From: Ascochyta rabiei
Taxonomy: Eukaryota > Ascomycota > Dothideomycetes > Pleosporales > Didymellaceae
DNA length: 55,102 bases
NCBI RefSeq assembly: GCF_004011695.2
Contig: NW_026776140.1
Location: forward strand, 1 to 55,102
Reading direction: 5' to 3'
The notes beneath the pieces were generated by a model. The model ran no database searches, was not told where the DNA came from, and was given only the letters and a program-made list of their open reading frames with translations. Positions 1-9,432 of the stretch are shown here, piece by piece. The position numbers and the translations under genes are program-made. Position 1 is the first letter of the stretch, and each line of letters starts with the position of its first letter.

Positions 1-1440
1 TTTTTCCCGTAGTTGCAAAGGGTTAATGTATTTTTTAGCTTTTTACAGCTAATGGTATTTTCACCCCCAAGTACAAATACCTTATTTTTCCTTTGTTTCT
101 AATCCTATTTACCCAATGTTCCGCTACCCCATAAATAATACGTAACTAGTGTTTACGTATAGTACGTAGAATTACCTTTTGTCTCTAATAAATAACCTGT
201 ATCACTCACTTTCGGGTTTTGTAAATACAGCGAAACTTTTTATAGCAAAGGTAACCTAGTCTTTTTATGGACAAGGTGTCGGTGTTTTGTTTAGATCCGT
301 TATATCTTCGGCGCTTTTAACTAAATAGGTTATTTAACTAACCTTTTGAACCAGTGCTCTGTTACGAGGTCTTTAAAAAATGGCCGCTTCTAAGCCTATT
401 TCCTGGTTGTATCGTTTAAATACTTCCTTACTTTCACTTAACAAAAACTTTGGAACCTTAAACACTTGTTCTGGGCTGTTTCCCTTTTGACACACAACCT
501 TATCGTTAAATGTCTGATAGTTCAACATTCATCATTGCCCTTCCGAGAGCAAATACTCGCGAATAGAGTCTTCACGACCCCCCCATATGCACAAGGCATT
601 ACCATCCTATAAGGGGTAAACAATTACCCCTACGAATGAAAATGCACAAATTGTCCGAGATTACAGTTCTGTACCTGCTATGATGTAATTTAAACTACAT
701 ACTTACATATGTTTCGCGGAAAACCAGCTATAGTAGTCAGGATTGTCTTTCACTAACTTACCACAGTTCTTTGGATATCTTTACAACGATAACCCATTCG
801 GCCTTTTATAAGCCTGACCATGGTAAGATCACTACTCTTCGGGTCTCTAATTAGATACTCATTCATTACTTAATAATTGGATTATCTAGGCAAATTATTG
901 TTTTTTTTTATATAACAATGAGTATTTGCTTGCATCTAACTAGAACTTGCTGACCCATTATACAAAAGGTACGCTCTTATATGTTTATTAAACTTAGCTC
1001 GAGCTGCTTATAAGACTACTAATTACAATTTTCCTTCACAGTACTCTTCTCTATTTCTTGTATATTATATTAAGGCTTAGAGGAAGGTTCCCCTATATTC
1101 AAACAGATGTATCCATTTTACTTTAAGCCTTTATCTATTTTCATTCACACTACTAGTAGAATCTCGTTTGATTTATTTTCCTGAAGCTACTAAGATACTT
1201 CAATTCACTTCGTTTCTTTTTTATAGAAATTTTTCTACCATTTTCCCTACTATATGGATATTACTCCATCATTTTTACGGTACTAATGGTTTAATATACA
1301 GCTTTTTTTTTCCATAATAGTCTCTTTATATACTTGCCATAAAGTTACTCCTTATACTATAGAATAAATAGTACAAAGGTAGTAAGATTATGAAATAATA
1401 CATTACATATCAAATACATTACTATTTATTTTATATACAG
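1..1440 (-). rRNA. rnl: Large-subunit rRNA, 5' part (domains I-II)
   Basis: This is the 5' half of the mitochondrial 23S-like rRNA, the scaffold of the ribosomal large subunit. On the minus strand, positions about 870 down to 700 match the conserved domain II block that in bacteria runs from GACCCGAAACC through GTGATCT and GCCATGG to AGCTGGTT. Positions 480-690 match the domain II block ending in the region that binds L11. The 5' end is placed just inside trnP (1458-1530) and is approximate. The gene continues across the window ends into 52925-55102: the stem TGCAACTACGG/CCGTAGTTGCA is formed by bases from both ends. No intron was recognised. Confidence 0.93.
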
Positions 1441-1457
1441 TGATTTTGAATCCTATT

Positions 1458-1530
1458 TCGGGTTATTATGATTCGAACATAACTATTCCTCAACCCAAAT
1501 GAGGCGCCTAACCAACCCGGCTCTAACCCG
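1458..1530 (-). tRNA. trnP: tRNA-Pro(UGG)
   Basis: The cloverleaf has acceptor CGGGTTA/TAACCCG, anticodon stem CCTCA/TGAGG around loop TTTGGGT, and T-arm TTATG-TTCGAAT-CATAA. It lies immediately upstream of rnl. Confidence 0.93.
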
Positions 1531-1540
1531 CTTATATTAT

Positions 1541-1765
1541 TCTGTGTACTATAGTACGCTATGTCCTTTATTACGCTATGTACTATGTTACGCTGTGTAC
1601 TATGTTAGGCTGTGTACTATGTTACGCTGTGTACTATGTTACGCTGTGTACTATGTTACGCTGTGTACTATGTTACGCTGTGTACTTTATTACGCTTTGT
1701 ACTTTATTACGCTTTGTACTTTATTACGCTGTGTACTTTATCATGCTATGTGCTGTATTATTCTA
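1541..1765. repeat. 17-bp tandem repeat, about 13 copies
   Basis: The unit TGTACTATGTTACGCTG is repeated head to tail with copy-specific changes. Two short overlapping reading frames here are by-products of the repeat and are not genes. Confidence 0.95.
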
Positions 1766-2106
1766 TATAGCTTACCACTATCCGATTATAGTTATGAAAT
1801 TTGTAGAAACATCGGATAAGAGATTTATATAAAATTTAGAGAGATATGCTAGTAAATAGAGCCATAACTTATTTATACATCAGCTAAAAGATCTTTGTAA
1901 AAATTTAGAGAGATACACTAGGAAATAAAGCCATAACTTTTATATACATCAGCTAAAAGATCTATGTAAAATTTGTATAATGATCCTATAAAAGATCGCT
2001 ACAAAATCTGTTTAGCTCTACGATACAAAATCGTTATAAATTTTATATATATAAGATAGAATATAGTTATATATTTATAAAAAATAATCTATATATGAAA
2101 TATATC
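1766..2106. other. Spacer with a 73-bp direct duplication
   Basis: This AT-rich spacer lies between trnP and trnS. Two imperfect copies of a roughly 73-bp unit (about 1832-1900 and 1905-1968) share the core CATAACTT and CAGCTAAAAGATCT. No gene is visible. Confidence 0.75.
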
Positions 2107-2190
2107 AGAGAATATCCGATTCGAACGGATGTGGCCTTTCAACCAAATAAGTTTCAAGCTTATCACTTTAAACCACTCAGTCAATTCTCT
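2107..2190 (-). tRNA. trnS: tRNA-Ser(UGA)
   Basis: This is an 84-nt class II tRNA with acceptor AGAGAAT/ATTCTCT, anticodon arm ATAAG-CTTGAAA-CTTAT and a long variable arm. Confidence 0.95.
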
Positions 2191-2327
2191 TTTTAGTTTG
2201 TAGCAGTCTATGAATAACAATTTTACTAATTAGTAAATAAAAAAGTAGTTTACAATAGAATTGGCTACAATTCTGTAGTAATCAAAAGAAAACAATATTT
2301 ATACTGTTTTCATCCTTACAGTAGAAG

Positions 2328-2399
2328 AAGTGCGTACAAGACTCGAACTTGTAAAAACATGTCCGTAGCATGTCATTATACCAATTTAACTAACGCACC
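2328..2399 (-). tRNA. trnR: tRNA-Arg(ACG)
   Basis: The acceptor is GGTGCGT/ACGCACT and the anticodon arm ACATG-CTACGGA-CATGT. Its 5' end is part of a 67-bp duplication shared with the neighbouring trnI. Confidence 0.9.
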
Positions 2400-2518
2400 T
2401 ATTTGATTCCTCAACGAATTGAACGTCGATCACATCCTTATCAAAAATGCGTTTAACTAACGCACCTATTTGATTCCTCAACGAATTGAACGTCGATCAC
2501 ATCCTTATCAAAAATGCG
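2385..2518. repeat. 67-bp perfect tandem duplication across trnR/trnI
   Basis: Bases 2385-2451 and 2452-2518 are identical. The unit joins the 5' end of trnR to the 3' two-thirds of trnI, leaving a truncated trnI copy (2404-2451) without its D-arm and 5' acceptor. Confidence 0.95.
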
Positions 2519-2542
2519 CTTTACCTATTAAGCTAAGGAACC
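2471..2542 (-). tRNA. trnI: tRNA-Ile(GAU)
   Basis: This is the complete copy. The acceptor is GGTTCCT/AGGAATC, the anticodon arm CATTT-TTGATAA-GGATG and the T-arm CGACG-TTCAATT-CGTTG. Confidence 0.93.
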
Positions 2543-2646
2543 TTATAGTAAATATATACTATTTAACAGTTAACGGTTAAAACATTAATGTAAAACTATA
2601 AAAAAGAAAAAAAAAGTTATAAAGTATTTAGAACATTATGTTATAA

Positions 2647-2718
2647 CAAGAGCATCCAGACTTGAACTGGAAATTTGAAGTTTGAAGCTTCCTATTTTAC
2701 CAATTAAACTATACTCTT
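2647..2718 (-). tRNA. trnW: tRNA-Trp(UCA)
   Basis: The acceptor is AAGAGTA/TGCTCTT and the anticodon loop CTTCAAA. A UCA anticodon reads both UGA and UGG, which agrees with TGA being used as tryptophan in every protein gene here. Confidence 0.93.
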
Positions 2719-3122
2719 TTTACTATTAATAACACCATATCTAAGATTGAACAATCTTTTTTTTTTACTAAAAGGATGTTTACAATCAAACTACACTAAT
2801 AATATCTCAATAACAGTAATAAAAATGGTCTTGTAATAATGTTACTATAAACGTTAAATGCACAAAACATTATGTGGATAATGTTAAAGTAATTTATCTA
2901 TTATCATTAAGGTCTATCGATTATAATTAAGGTCTATCGATTATAATTAAAGTCTATCGATTATATTTAAGGTCTATCGATTATATTTAAGGTCTATCGA
3001 TTATAATGAAGGTCTATCGATTATATTTAAGGTCTATCGATTATAAATATAGATAATTAGCTATTTGTTGTTAATATATTAACCCTTTCCCTCTCCACTT
3101 CATTTATTTTTTTGATTATATT
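2719..3122. repeat. Spacer with 20-bp tandem repeat
   Basis: About eight copies of AAGGTCTATCGATTATATTT fill 2904-3047; the flanks are AT-rich. The units abut without spacers, so this is not a CRISPR array. No gene is seen. Confidence 0.9.
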
Positions 3123-3202
3123 CGGAAAAGAGCGGATTTGAACCACCAGGTGTTAAACACAATATTTAGCAAATATCTCGCCTTACCTATAGCAACTTTT
3201 CC
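3123..3202 (-). tRNA. trnS: tRNA-Ser(GCU)
   Basis: This is an 80-nt class II tRNA with acceptor GGAAAAG/CTTTTCC, anticodon arm GATAT-TTGCTAA-ATATT and variable arm GTGTTTAACAC. Confidence 0.9.
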
Positions 3203-3414
3203 TTTTTACTTTTATTATTATAACTTGTTTTTTTTTTGTAGTGCTTTTACCTATAAAATTAACGTTAGTTATAGAATTACTATTACTTATAACAATTTAG
3301 TAGAGAGGGCTGGGGGGGGGTAACAATAGAATTAGTTAATTATAACAATTTAGGCTACTAATTAAATTACTGCTAACCATATAATTCAACAGTTAATTAT
3401 AAAATTGAAAAGTA

Positions 3415-3486
3415 CGAGTTAGACCGGGCTTGAACCGATATCTACTTTCGTGACAAGAAAGTTCTTTACCATTAAGTTACTAACCC
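3415..3486 (-). tRNA. trnD: tRNA-Asp(GUC)
   Basis: The acceptor is GGGTTAG/CTAACTC and the anticodon arm CTTTC-TTGTCAC-GAAAG. It ends 2 bp from trnG. Confidence 0.95.
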
Positions 3487-3488
3487 TA

Positions 3489-3560
3489 TACGGCCAACCG
3501 AAGTCGAATCGGTACATATCGTTTGGAAGACGAGTGGAATAACCATTATCCTATGGCCGC
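3489..3560 (-). tRNA. trnG: tRNA-Gly(UCC)
   Basis: The acceptor is GCGGCCA/TGGCCGT, the anticodon loop CTTCCAA and the T-arm CCGA-TTCGACT-TCGG. Confidence 0.93.
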
Positions 3561-3573
3561 TTTTTTTTTTTTC

Positions 3574-3645
3574 TAAGATCTAAGGGATTTGAACCCTTAT
3601 AAGAATGATTAAAAGTCATTCGCTTTACCGTTAAGCTAAGATCTC
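3574..3645 (-). tRNA. trnK: tRNA-Lys(UUU), copy 1
   Basis: The acceptor is GAGATCT/AGATCTT and the anticodon arm AATGA-CTTTTAA-TCATT. An almost identical copy lies in opposite orientation at 17172-17243, within a large inverted repeat. Confidence 0.94.
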
Positions 3646-3677
3646 TATAATTATACATACTTATTTTTTATAAGTAC

Positions 3678-3750
3678 TAAGAAATAAGTGATTCGAACAC
3701 TTAACCTGCCGCGTGTAAAACGGATGCTCTACCAATTGAGCTAATTTCTT
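3678..3750 (-). tRNA. trnV: tRNA-Val(UAC), copy 1
   Basis: The acceptor is AAGAAAT/ATTTCTT and the anticodon loop TTTACAC, with T-arm AAGTG-TTCGAAT-CACTT. Two further intact copies (17041-17113 and 20954-21026) and one degraded copy exist in the window. Confidence 0.95.
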
Positions 3751-3889
3751 TTTCTTTTTCTTTTTCTTTTTCTTTTTCTTTTTCTTTTTCTTTTTTTCTT
3801 TTTTTTTTGTTTCTTTTTTCCTTTTGTTTTCTTTTTTTACAAAATAGAAAAAAGAGAAGGCAAAGACGTCTTATCGTTTTTATTGGTTA

Positions 3890-4486
3890 TTATTTTGCAT
3901 CTGTTTGTGGTTTTAGCGTAATTACAATACAACCTACCATTGCTAGTAATAATATAATAGATGTAATGATTAATCATATAGAGTAATTACCATATAATAC
4001 ATTACCTATACTTGTTATATTAGAAGTTTCTGCTAAATAGCCATCTCATGACACAGATGTTACATTCGTCAGTTTTTTTTTAATAGTAAAGTGATATAGT
4101 AAGTTATTAGTCATTACCATATATGGTAAAACATTATTAACGAAGTAATTAAAGAAACTACCTACTAATATTGCTAAAGGTATACTATTAATACTGTCTA
4201 TTAATAGCTCAGATATTCTAACATTTATTAACATTAATATAAATAAAAATAATATAGATACAGCCCCTATATATACTAATAAGTATGCTAGTCCTATAAA
4301 GTTTAATCCTGTTAAAATTAAATAAGCAGCTATACATAGAAATAAACCTATTAAAAATAAAACAGAAACAATAGGGTTTTTACTTATAATAACTAATATA
4401 CCTAATAAAATAGCAATAATGTATAAGAGATCTAGACTATATACATTATAACCACTAAATGTCATTTCATTAACTATATACAACAT
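3890..4486 (-). CDS. nad6: NADH dehydrogenase subunit 6
   Basis: Nad6 is a membrane subunit of respiratory complex I in the inner mitochondrial membrane, near the quinone and proton path. The frame starts at ATG 4486 and gives 198 residues once TGA at 4046-4048 is read as Trp. It is strongly hydrophobic with about five membrane segments. The conserved stretch AYLVYIGAVSILFLF-type (here LAYLLVYIGAVSILFLFILM, about residues 66-85) is diagnostic. The length is normal for fungi. It lies alone between trnV and trnN, so the transcript is probably released by tRNA processing. Confidence 0.95.
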
Positions 4487-4832
4487 ATAAAATTTATAAT
4501 TACCCCTTTCATAACAAAAATTATAGCGATTCTAGTAAATAAACAGCTCTATCCTATTAGGATTACACCAGCACCAGAATCTACTAGTATTATACTACCC
4601 GTTAGCCCGTCGATTTTTACAGTTACATACTGCGGTATAAACCTACAAGTACAGATAGTTTGTTTGAAATACAAATTTTTTTTTTTTCTGTATAAGCTTA
4701 GTTTTCTCTATGTACTATAAAAAGTAAATAGATAATGAACTAGTAATACTTATTAACTTTAAATAAAAAGTCTAACTATTTGGTAAAAAATTGTAAACGT
4801 CCTAGTTATAAAATGCCCTATATAACCTGTTC
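4487..4832. other. Spacer upstream of nad6
   Basis: This is mostly AT-rich, but 4549-4665 (minus) is richer in GC. It reads without a stop into a short peptide containing VDSGAG, the motif around the catalytic Asp of retroviral-type aspartic proteases. No complete gene is present. Confidence 0.5.
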
Positions 4833-4905
4833 AAGCCTTTAAAATGAATCGAACATTTATCAGAATATTAACAGTATTCCGCTCTACCATTGAGCTATAA
4901 AGGCT
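4833..4905 (-). tRNA. trnN: tRNA-Asn(GUU)
   Basis: The acceptor is AGCCTTT/AAAGGCT and the anticodon arm GAATA-CTGTTAA-TATTC. Confidence 0.95.
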
Positions 4906-5038
4906 ATTACATAACATAACAGCTCTATAACACCTATATAACAATTAACTATATAACAACTAGCTGTATAAGAATTTACTCTATAACAATTAACTATATG
5001 AGAATTCATTATAGCAATTAACTAAAAATAATCATTAT

Positions 5039-5123
5039 TAGGAGACAAGAGATTCGAACTCTTAAAAGCATATCGCTATTGAGTTTACAGCTCAACCCTT
5101 CTTACCAATAAAGGAACTCTCCT
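5039..5123 (-). tRNA. trnY: tRNA-Tyr(GUA)
   Basis: This is an 85-nt class II tRNA with acceptor AGGAGAG/GTCTCCT (last pair mismatched), anticodon arm TTGAG-CTGTAAA-CTCAA and a long variable arm. Confidence 0.93.
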
Positions 5124-5555
5124 TTTTTTTAACTTTCTTTTTTTTTTATTCAATTATACTCAGCTGATGCAGACATATTATTTAATATTGCTTGGGCTGC
5201 AGTTAGAAAATAAGTCTCGAATAATACTCCTAGTTAAGGATCGTTTATTTTTGCAACTTTTCTTTGAATTTTAAGGAAATGAACTTGCACATCGTTTAGA
5301 TCCTTTCGACAAGCGGTTATATTATAATCCCCTTTTCGATAGCCCTTACACTAAATATAAGGGATTTAATAGGGGTATAATTATCCAAAGGTGCTTTACT
5401 AACAATGCTAGCTGCAAATAAATATGTTTAACCCTATAAGTTACCTATTGTGCCAAAATAATAGCTAACGCTAATCATTAGCTATGGGTAAAAAAAAGTG
5501 CGTGGTTTTTAGCTCTATGATTCCACAGTCTATAAAACTCCGTTAAATGAGGCTC
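5124..5555. other. Spacer between trnY and trnL
   Basis: This is 430 bp of mixed composition. It includes hairpin-prone segments such as the repeated TTAGCTAT/TAGCTA elements near 5465-5490. I tested it for RNase P RNA and tRNA signatures and found none. Confidence 0.5.
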
Positions 5556-5638
5556 TACCTGAGGGATGAGTCGAACATCCATGAGATAAACTCAGAATAG
5601 CTTAAGTATTCCCTGTCTACCAATTCCAGCACTCAGGT
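5556..5638 (-). tRNA. trnL: tRNA-Leu(UAA)
   Basis: This is an 83-nt class II tRNA with acceptor ACCTGAG/CTCAGGT and anticodon arm GAATA-CTTAAGC-TATTC. Confidence 0.95.
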
Positions 5639-5968
5639 TTTTTTTCCTAAATAAATTGACTATCCTTTGGGGATGGTCCTAAATATTTTATTTGTTTTGC
5701 CAATATTTGTTTCTGACTTAAGTAAAACAAATAAAATATTAACAGGGGCCAGACCTAAAGGTCAGTCCCCCTTGGGGACTAGCAATAAAAGATTTGTTTA
5801 TTAAACCGATCTTTTCAAAAGATAAATAGGTTAAGCCTAGTTTACAGCGTTTTATTTAAACCAGCGAAATAAGGAATAGAAGGGGTTTTATTCAAAACAA
5901 AATAACGAATAGAAAGGGTTTTATTGAAAAAACAAAATAACTAGTAGATACCAATAGGCATTGGTTAT
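5639..5968. other. Spacer with long hairpins
   Basis: It contains a 17-bp hairpin (arms near 5675-5693 and 5722-5740) and a GC-richer stem-loop near 5744-5780 (TAAAGGTCAGTCCCCC and neighbours). A 40-bp unit containing AACGAATAGAA-type sequence is repeated at 5868-5940. No gene is visible. Confidence 0.6.
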
Positions 5969-6028
5969 GAGCCTGTCTATGGATTCGAACCATAGAACGA
6001 GATAAACTTTATGCTCCTTGCACAGACT
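5969..6028 (-). tRNA. Truncated tRNA-like element at the rns 3' end
   Basis: A 7-bp acceptor-type stem (AGTCTGT/ACAGGCT) encloses a normal T-arm (TATGG-TTCGAAT-CCATA). Only about 26 nt stand where the D- and anticodon arms should be, and no anticodon loop is recognisable. It lies directly downstream of rns on the same strand. It may be a dead tRNA, or a processing signal like the t-elements of plant mitochondria. It does not decode as a tRNA. Confidence 0.45.
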
Positions 6029-6035
6029 TTTTTTT

Positions 6036-7735
6036 TTTTGTGTATTGTTAATCTCCATTATTCCCGGGCTAGTTCCCCAACCCGAACCGTATTTCGACTT
6101 AACACCAATTAGAGTCACGCATACGAAGATGTTTCTGCCAAAAGATCTAAACCTGTATATTTAGACTATCAATTCGCAGCCACCAAACTTATTGCACATA
6201 CTCCTTTCAGCGCCTGACGAGTGGTTAGTACCTATCTGAGATAAAATTCACCGTGATGTGATTACTCACGATTACTAGTAATTCCTTTTTCATGCAGTCG
6301 AATTTCAGACTACAATCCATACTTTATCCTATTTTAGGGGATTAGCTCCAATTCGCATTATTGCATCCCTTTGTAAAGGCAGATGTGGCACGTCTATAGC
6401 CCACAATATTAAGGCCATGATGACTTGTCTTAGTCCCTATTATCAATCCAATTGTAAGCGGAGAACTGCTCTATATTCTTAAATAAAGCAAGGGTTTACG
6501 TTAATTTAATGGACCTAACCAAATCTCACGACATTAACTGAAGACAGCCATGCAACGCATGTGGTCTACAAATAGCTCATTTCTTTGGAACGCACTCCAA
6601 AGGTGTATTCTATCTTGTAGGTCATTCAAATTGTGGTAAGGTTATTCGAGGATCATCGAATTAAATAACATACTTCACTACTGGTTTCAGAAACGGTCTA
6701 ATGATTTCAGTTCCTGCGTTGCCACATTACTCTTGAGGTGGAGTGCTTCCACTTTCATTTATAGTTCAACATAAAGCCAATCTATGGCACTCATCATTGT
6801 CTGCCCAGGCTACGAGGGTATCTAATCCTCTTCACTCTCTGAGCCTTCGTCCCTCAACGTCAGTTATAGTATTTTTTTTTTGCTAATTATTTGTAAACGA
6901 GTTAACACGTTAACAATAATAAAAATACATGTACATAGAGGTTTGCCTTCGCCGTTACCAGTCCTATTAGTATTAACAAATTTCATCTTTCCACCAATAA
7001 TTCTGACATATTCCTCTCACATATCAAACTCAAGTGTAACAGGTACTTATCTAAGCCTTTGTACACCGTCTAGGTACCCTATATACCTGTTAAAGATGAA
7101 TAACACTCGTCTCCCTTGTCTTACCGCGACTGCTGGCACAAGATTTGGTCGAGACCTATGGATATAAAGTTTTCATAATAAGCTTTATCCAGAATTTTAT
7201 AAGACCTAGTCAAGCAAGTTAATAAACTTATTATATTAACTCTCATTCCTGCAAGTTGCTGGTTCAGCCGTTAGGCCATTGACCAAAATTCCTCACTGCT
7301 GTACTACACGCACTGGGGTTTTTTCAGACCCAGTGTGGTCAATAGACCTCTCAGTCCTGACTACGGACACAAGCTAAGTATGCCATTACCACACTTACTA
7401 CTTATCCGATGGTTATTAATAATCAACTAGGAGCGAAATACTATTTCTTTTAAACCACACTTATTATAGCTATTATTAACCTGTTAACCTAACTTTTTCA
7501 ATAGAATTAGGCAGATTAGGTTTAGTATTAATAAAGAATAATAAATTGTTCTTATAAGGGATTTATTTTGCCTTACTCCTAGGTAGCCATAATACCAATT
7601 ACTCACCTGTACACCACTTCAATACACATAATTTAAAAAAAAATTAAATATTGACGTTCGATTAGCATGTGTCAAGCATTTGCATAGCGTTCACTCAGAG
7701 CCATCATCAAACTCAAATAAAAAAATATAAACCTA
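6036..7735 (-). rRNA. rns: Small-subunit rRNA
   Basis: This is the 16S-like rRNA of the mitochondrial small subunit. The 5' end is placed at the GAGTTTGATGATGGCTC block (about 7695-7720). Further anchors on the minus strand are the 530 loop GTGCCAGCAGTCGCGGTAA (7121-7139) and the 790-region GGATTAGATACCCTCGTAGCC (6807-6827). The decoding region reads GTACTAACCACTCGTCA in place of GTACACACCGCCCGTCA, near 6215-6232. The 3' end lies near 6040-6110, after TTAAGTCGAAATACGG. At about 1.7 kb it is slightly longer than the bacterial molecule, through AT-rich expansions near 6870 and 7150-7240. Ends are approximate. Confidence 0.95.
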
Positions 7736-8069
7736 TCTATAATAAAAAGTAATTTACTTTACAATAGCTTATATTCTTCATTTCTTTTTTTTTTTTTATA
7801 TTTCATTTCTTTTTACTATTATATTTCTTTTTAATCTAACATTACCTTTTTATTATCCATTTTCTTTTGCTATTTATATAAAAAAAATAGAAAATAACAT
7901 TGTATTTGTCGTAGCTAGTTTTTATCTAATTTCGAATCTTAGATTACTATAGTTGTAAACTAATAAGAATTATTTTACAAAATAGAAATAATTATAAATA
8001 GAATGAATAGCTATTTCTCTAAAGCTTCTAATTATAAATAGAATTAACAGCTATTCCTCTATATCTATT
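7736..8069. other. Spacer upstream of rns with a trnR relic
   Basis: The spacer is AT-rich. Positions 7926-7968 resemble, on the minus strand, the 5' acceptor/D-arm start and the T-arm of the intact trnR at 8070-8142, with the middle deleted. A repeated AACAGCTATTCCTCT-like unit occurs at 8005-8065. Confidence 0.65.
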
Positions 8070-8142
8070 GATTCTTATCTAAGATTCGAACTTAGATTCA
8101 GATATTAGAAGTATCTTGTTCTACCATTAAACTAATAAGAAT
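8070..8142 (-). tRNA. trnR: tRNA-Arg(UCU)
   Basis: The acceptor is ATTCTTA/TAAGAAT and the anticodon arm AGATA-CTTCTAA-TATCT. This is the last gene of the minus-strand block; the following genes run on the plus strand. Confidence 0.95.
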
Positions 8143-8239
8143 TTTTTATACTAGTTATCTGTATACCTGTTATAAAGTATAAATTGTACAAAGGGTTTTA
8201 CCCTAACACAACTTTTCATCCCCTTATTCTTTTTTTTCA

Positions 8240-8466
8240 AAAATTATACCCATTACATTACTATTAAATTCTATATAGCTTAATTGTTTTTAAACTTATA
8301 TAACTAGTAGTTAAATATATCCACTACATTACAACTAAATTCTATATAGCTCAAGAAAAAAAAATGCTTATTTTTTATAACTAGTATGTGATTATACCCA
8401 TTACATTACTACTAAATTCTATATAGCTTAACTATTTTTAAACTTCTATAACTAGTAATTAAATAA
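8240..8466. repeat. About 80-bp imperfect repeat, three copies
   Basis: Three diverged copies share CATTACATTACTA, AAATTCTATATAGCTTAA and ATAACTAGTA. The array sits at the strand switch, immediately before the rpo fragment. Confidence 0.85.
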
Positions 8467-8833
8467 CAACGCCTCATCATTAGCATTGTTATATAATAGA
8501 CTTAACAAAATAGAAGTTAGTCCATTATTCTTCTCTATACACGATTGTTTTGCTGTTCCTGCTTCTAATATAGAAACTATTAAACTGTTATTAAGTGAAG
8601 TGTATAACGATCTTTATACTGATAATCTTTATTTAAAAACTTTCGATTCCCATATTATATCTACACTAGATCTTTGTAGCGATGCAACAATAGATGAAAA
8701 TAGAATAGTAACGTGTCAAATAAAAAATAAAGAAGAAACATATAAGTTATACGATATTGATTGGGTAACAGGGGATAAAGAAGTGTCTAATCATGAGATA
8801 AAAAGAGTAAATAGTCAATATATTCTTATATAG
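8463..8833 (+). pseudogene. rpo: C-terminal fragment of a phage-type RNA polymerase
   Basis: The open frame encodes about 120 residues matching the C-terminus of the single-subunit (T7-like) RNA polymerases carried by linear mitochondrial plasmids. It begins with the SSLALLYNR helix. Then comes FFSIHDCFAVPASN, which contains the conserved HD pair of motif C, and a tail with YLKTFDSHIISTL. The palm and fingers domains are missing and there is no ATG, so it cannot be an active polymerase. Another piece of an rpo gene lies on the opposite strand at 48652-48909. I infer relics of an integrated plasmid. This fragment precedes a truncated dpo, the usual plasmid partner. Confidence 0.85.
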
Positions 8834-9216
8834 ATCTTAAAATAGATAGGTTGTTTTATGTCCAATCATTTATAAAAGGAAAAACAAAAAAAAAAAAAAG
8901 CTAAAGGAAAAAAAAGGAGATTATGTCCGATACTACAAAGAATTAAGGTGGTTAGGCGACTGTCCCTTCGAAGGGTTATATATGGCTGTGGGCTAGCACC
9001 CCACAGAGTGTATGTTGGACCGGTTAAGAGCCTGGAGTATCGTGCTGTTCACAATCTGGAGAATTATTTATTCTCCCGGGGCTTTTGGCGATCAAGAGTA
9101 TCCTGATAGATGAGCTTGGAAGTGAGATTCACTAACATGACCCATGTCTGGGATGAGGCAGACAATAGATTGACAAGGCATTCGTTTAACGAAAAAAAGA
9201 ACAACAACAATAATAA
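8834..9216. other. Plasmid-derived spacer, structured
   Basis: This segment joins the rpo fragment to dpo and is richer in GC than its surroundings. It has visible hairpins (GTCCCTTCGAAGGG near 8963; TGTGGGCTAGCACCCCACA near 8986; CTCCCGGGGC near 9073). No protein or tRNA was recognised. Confidence 0.5.
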
Positions 9217-9432
9217 AAAGCTACTACAATAACAAAAAGATTAAATTACATTTCAAATAACATTGGTAACAACATTGAAAATAACATTGAAAAAAACATT
9301 ACAACACCGAGTAATAATACTAACGGTCATGGGTGGAAGTCTTCTCAAGAGAACCCTTTCCACTATCCTATTGATTATAGGTTTGATAAACATAATTCAA
9401 AACATGTAAGTTTCTTTTTCAAAATACATGAA

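Larger units (their letters stand above)
3574..3871. repeat. Inverted repeat arm A (trnK-trnV plus pyrimidine tract)
   Basis: The block trnK, trnV, a T/C-rich tract and the segment holding GAAGGCAAAGACGTCTT recurs in reverse complement at 16920-17243. The arms are about 300 bp and nearly identical. They flank the 13-kb segment holding nad6, rns, dpo, cox3, nad2 and nad3. Confidence 0.93.

Noticed and set aside
1499..1832. Overlapping ORFs encoding Tyr/Cys/Leu repeats
   Set aside because: They are translations of the 17-bp tandem repeat in several frames; part overlaps trnP.
2904..3047. Possible CRISPR array
   Set aside because: The units abut without unique spacers; it is a simple tandem repeat.
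4505..4640. Candidate tRNA upstream of nad6
   Set aside because: No cloverleaf could be formed; all 20 amino acids are already served.
5160..5560. Candidate RNase P RNA between trnY and trnL
   Set aside because: No CR-I or CR-V motif; the real rnpB was found at 48273-48502.
6880..7167. 95-codon ORF on the plus strand
   Set aside because: It lies inside rns, opposite to the conserved 530 loop.
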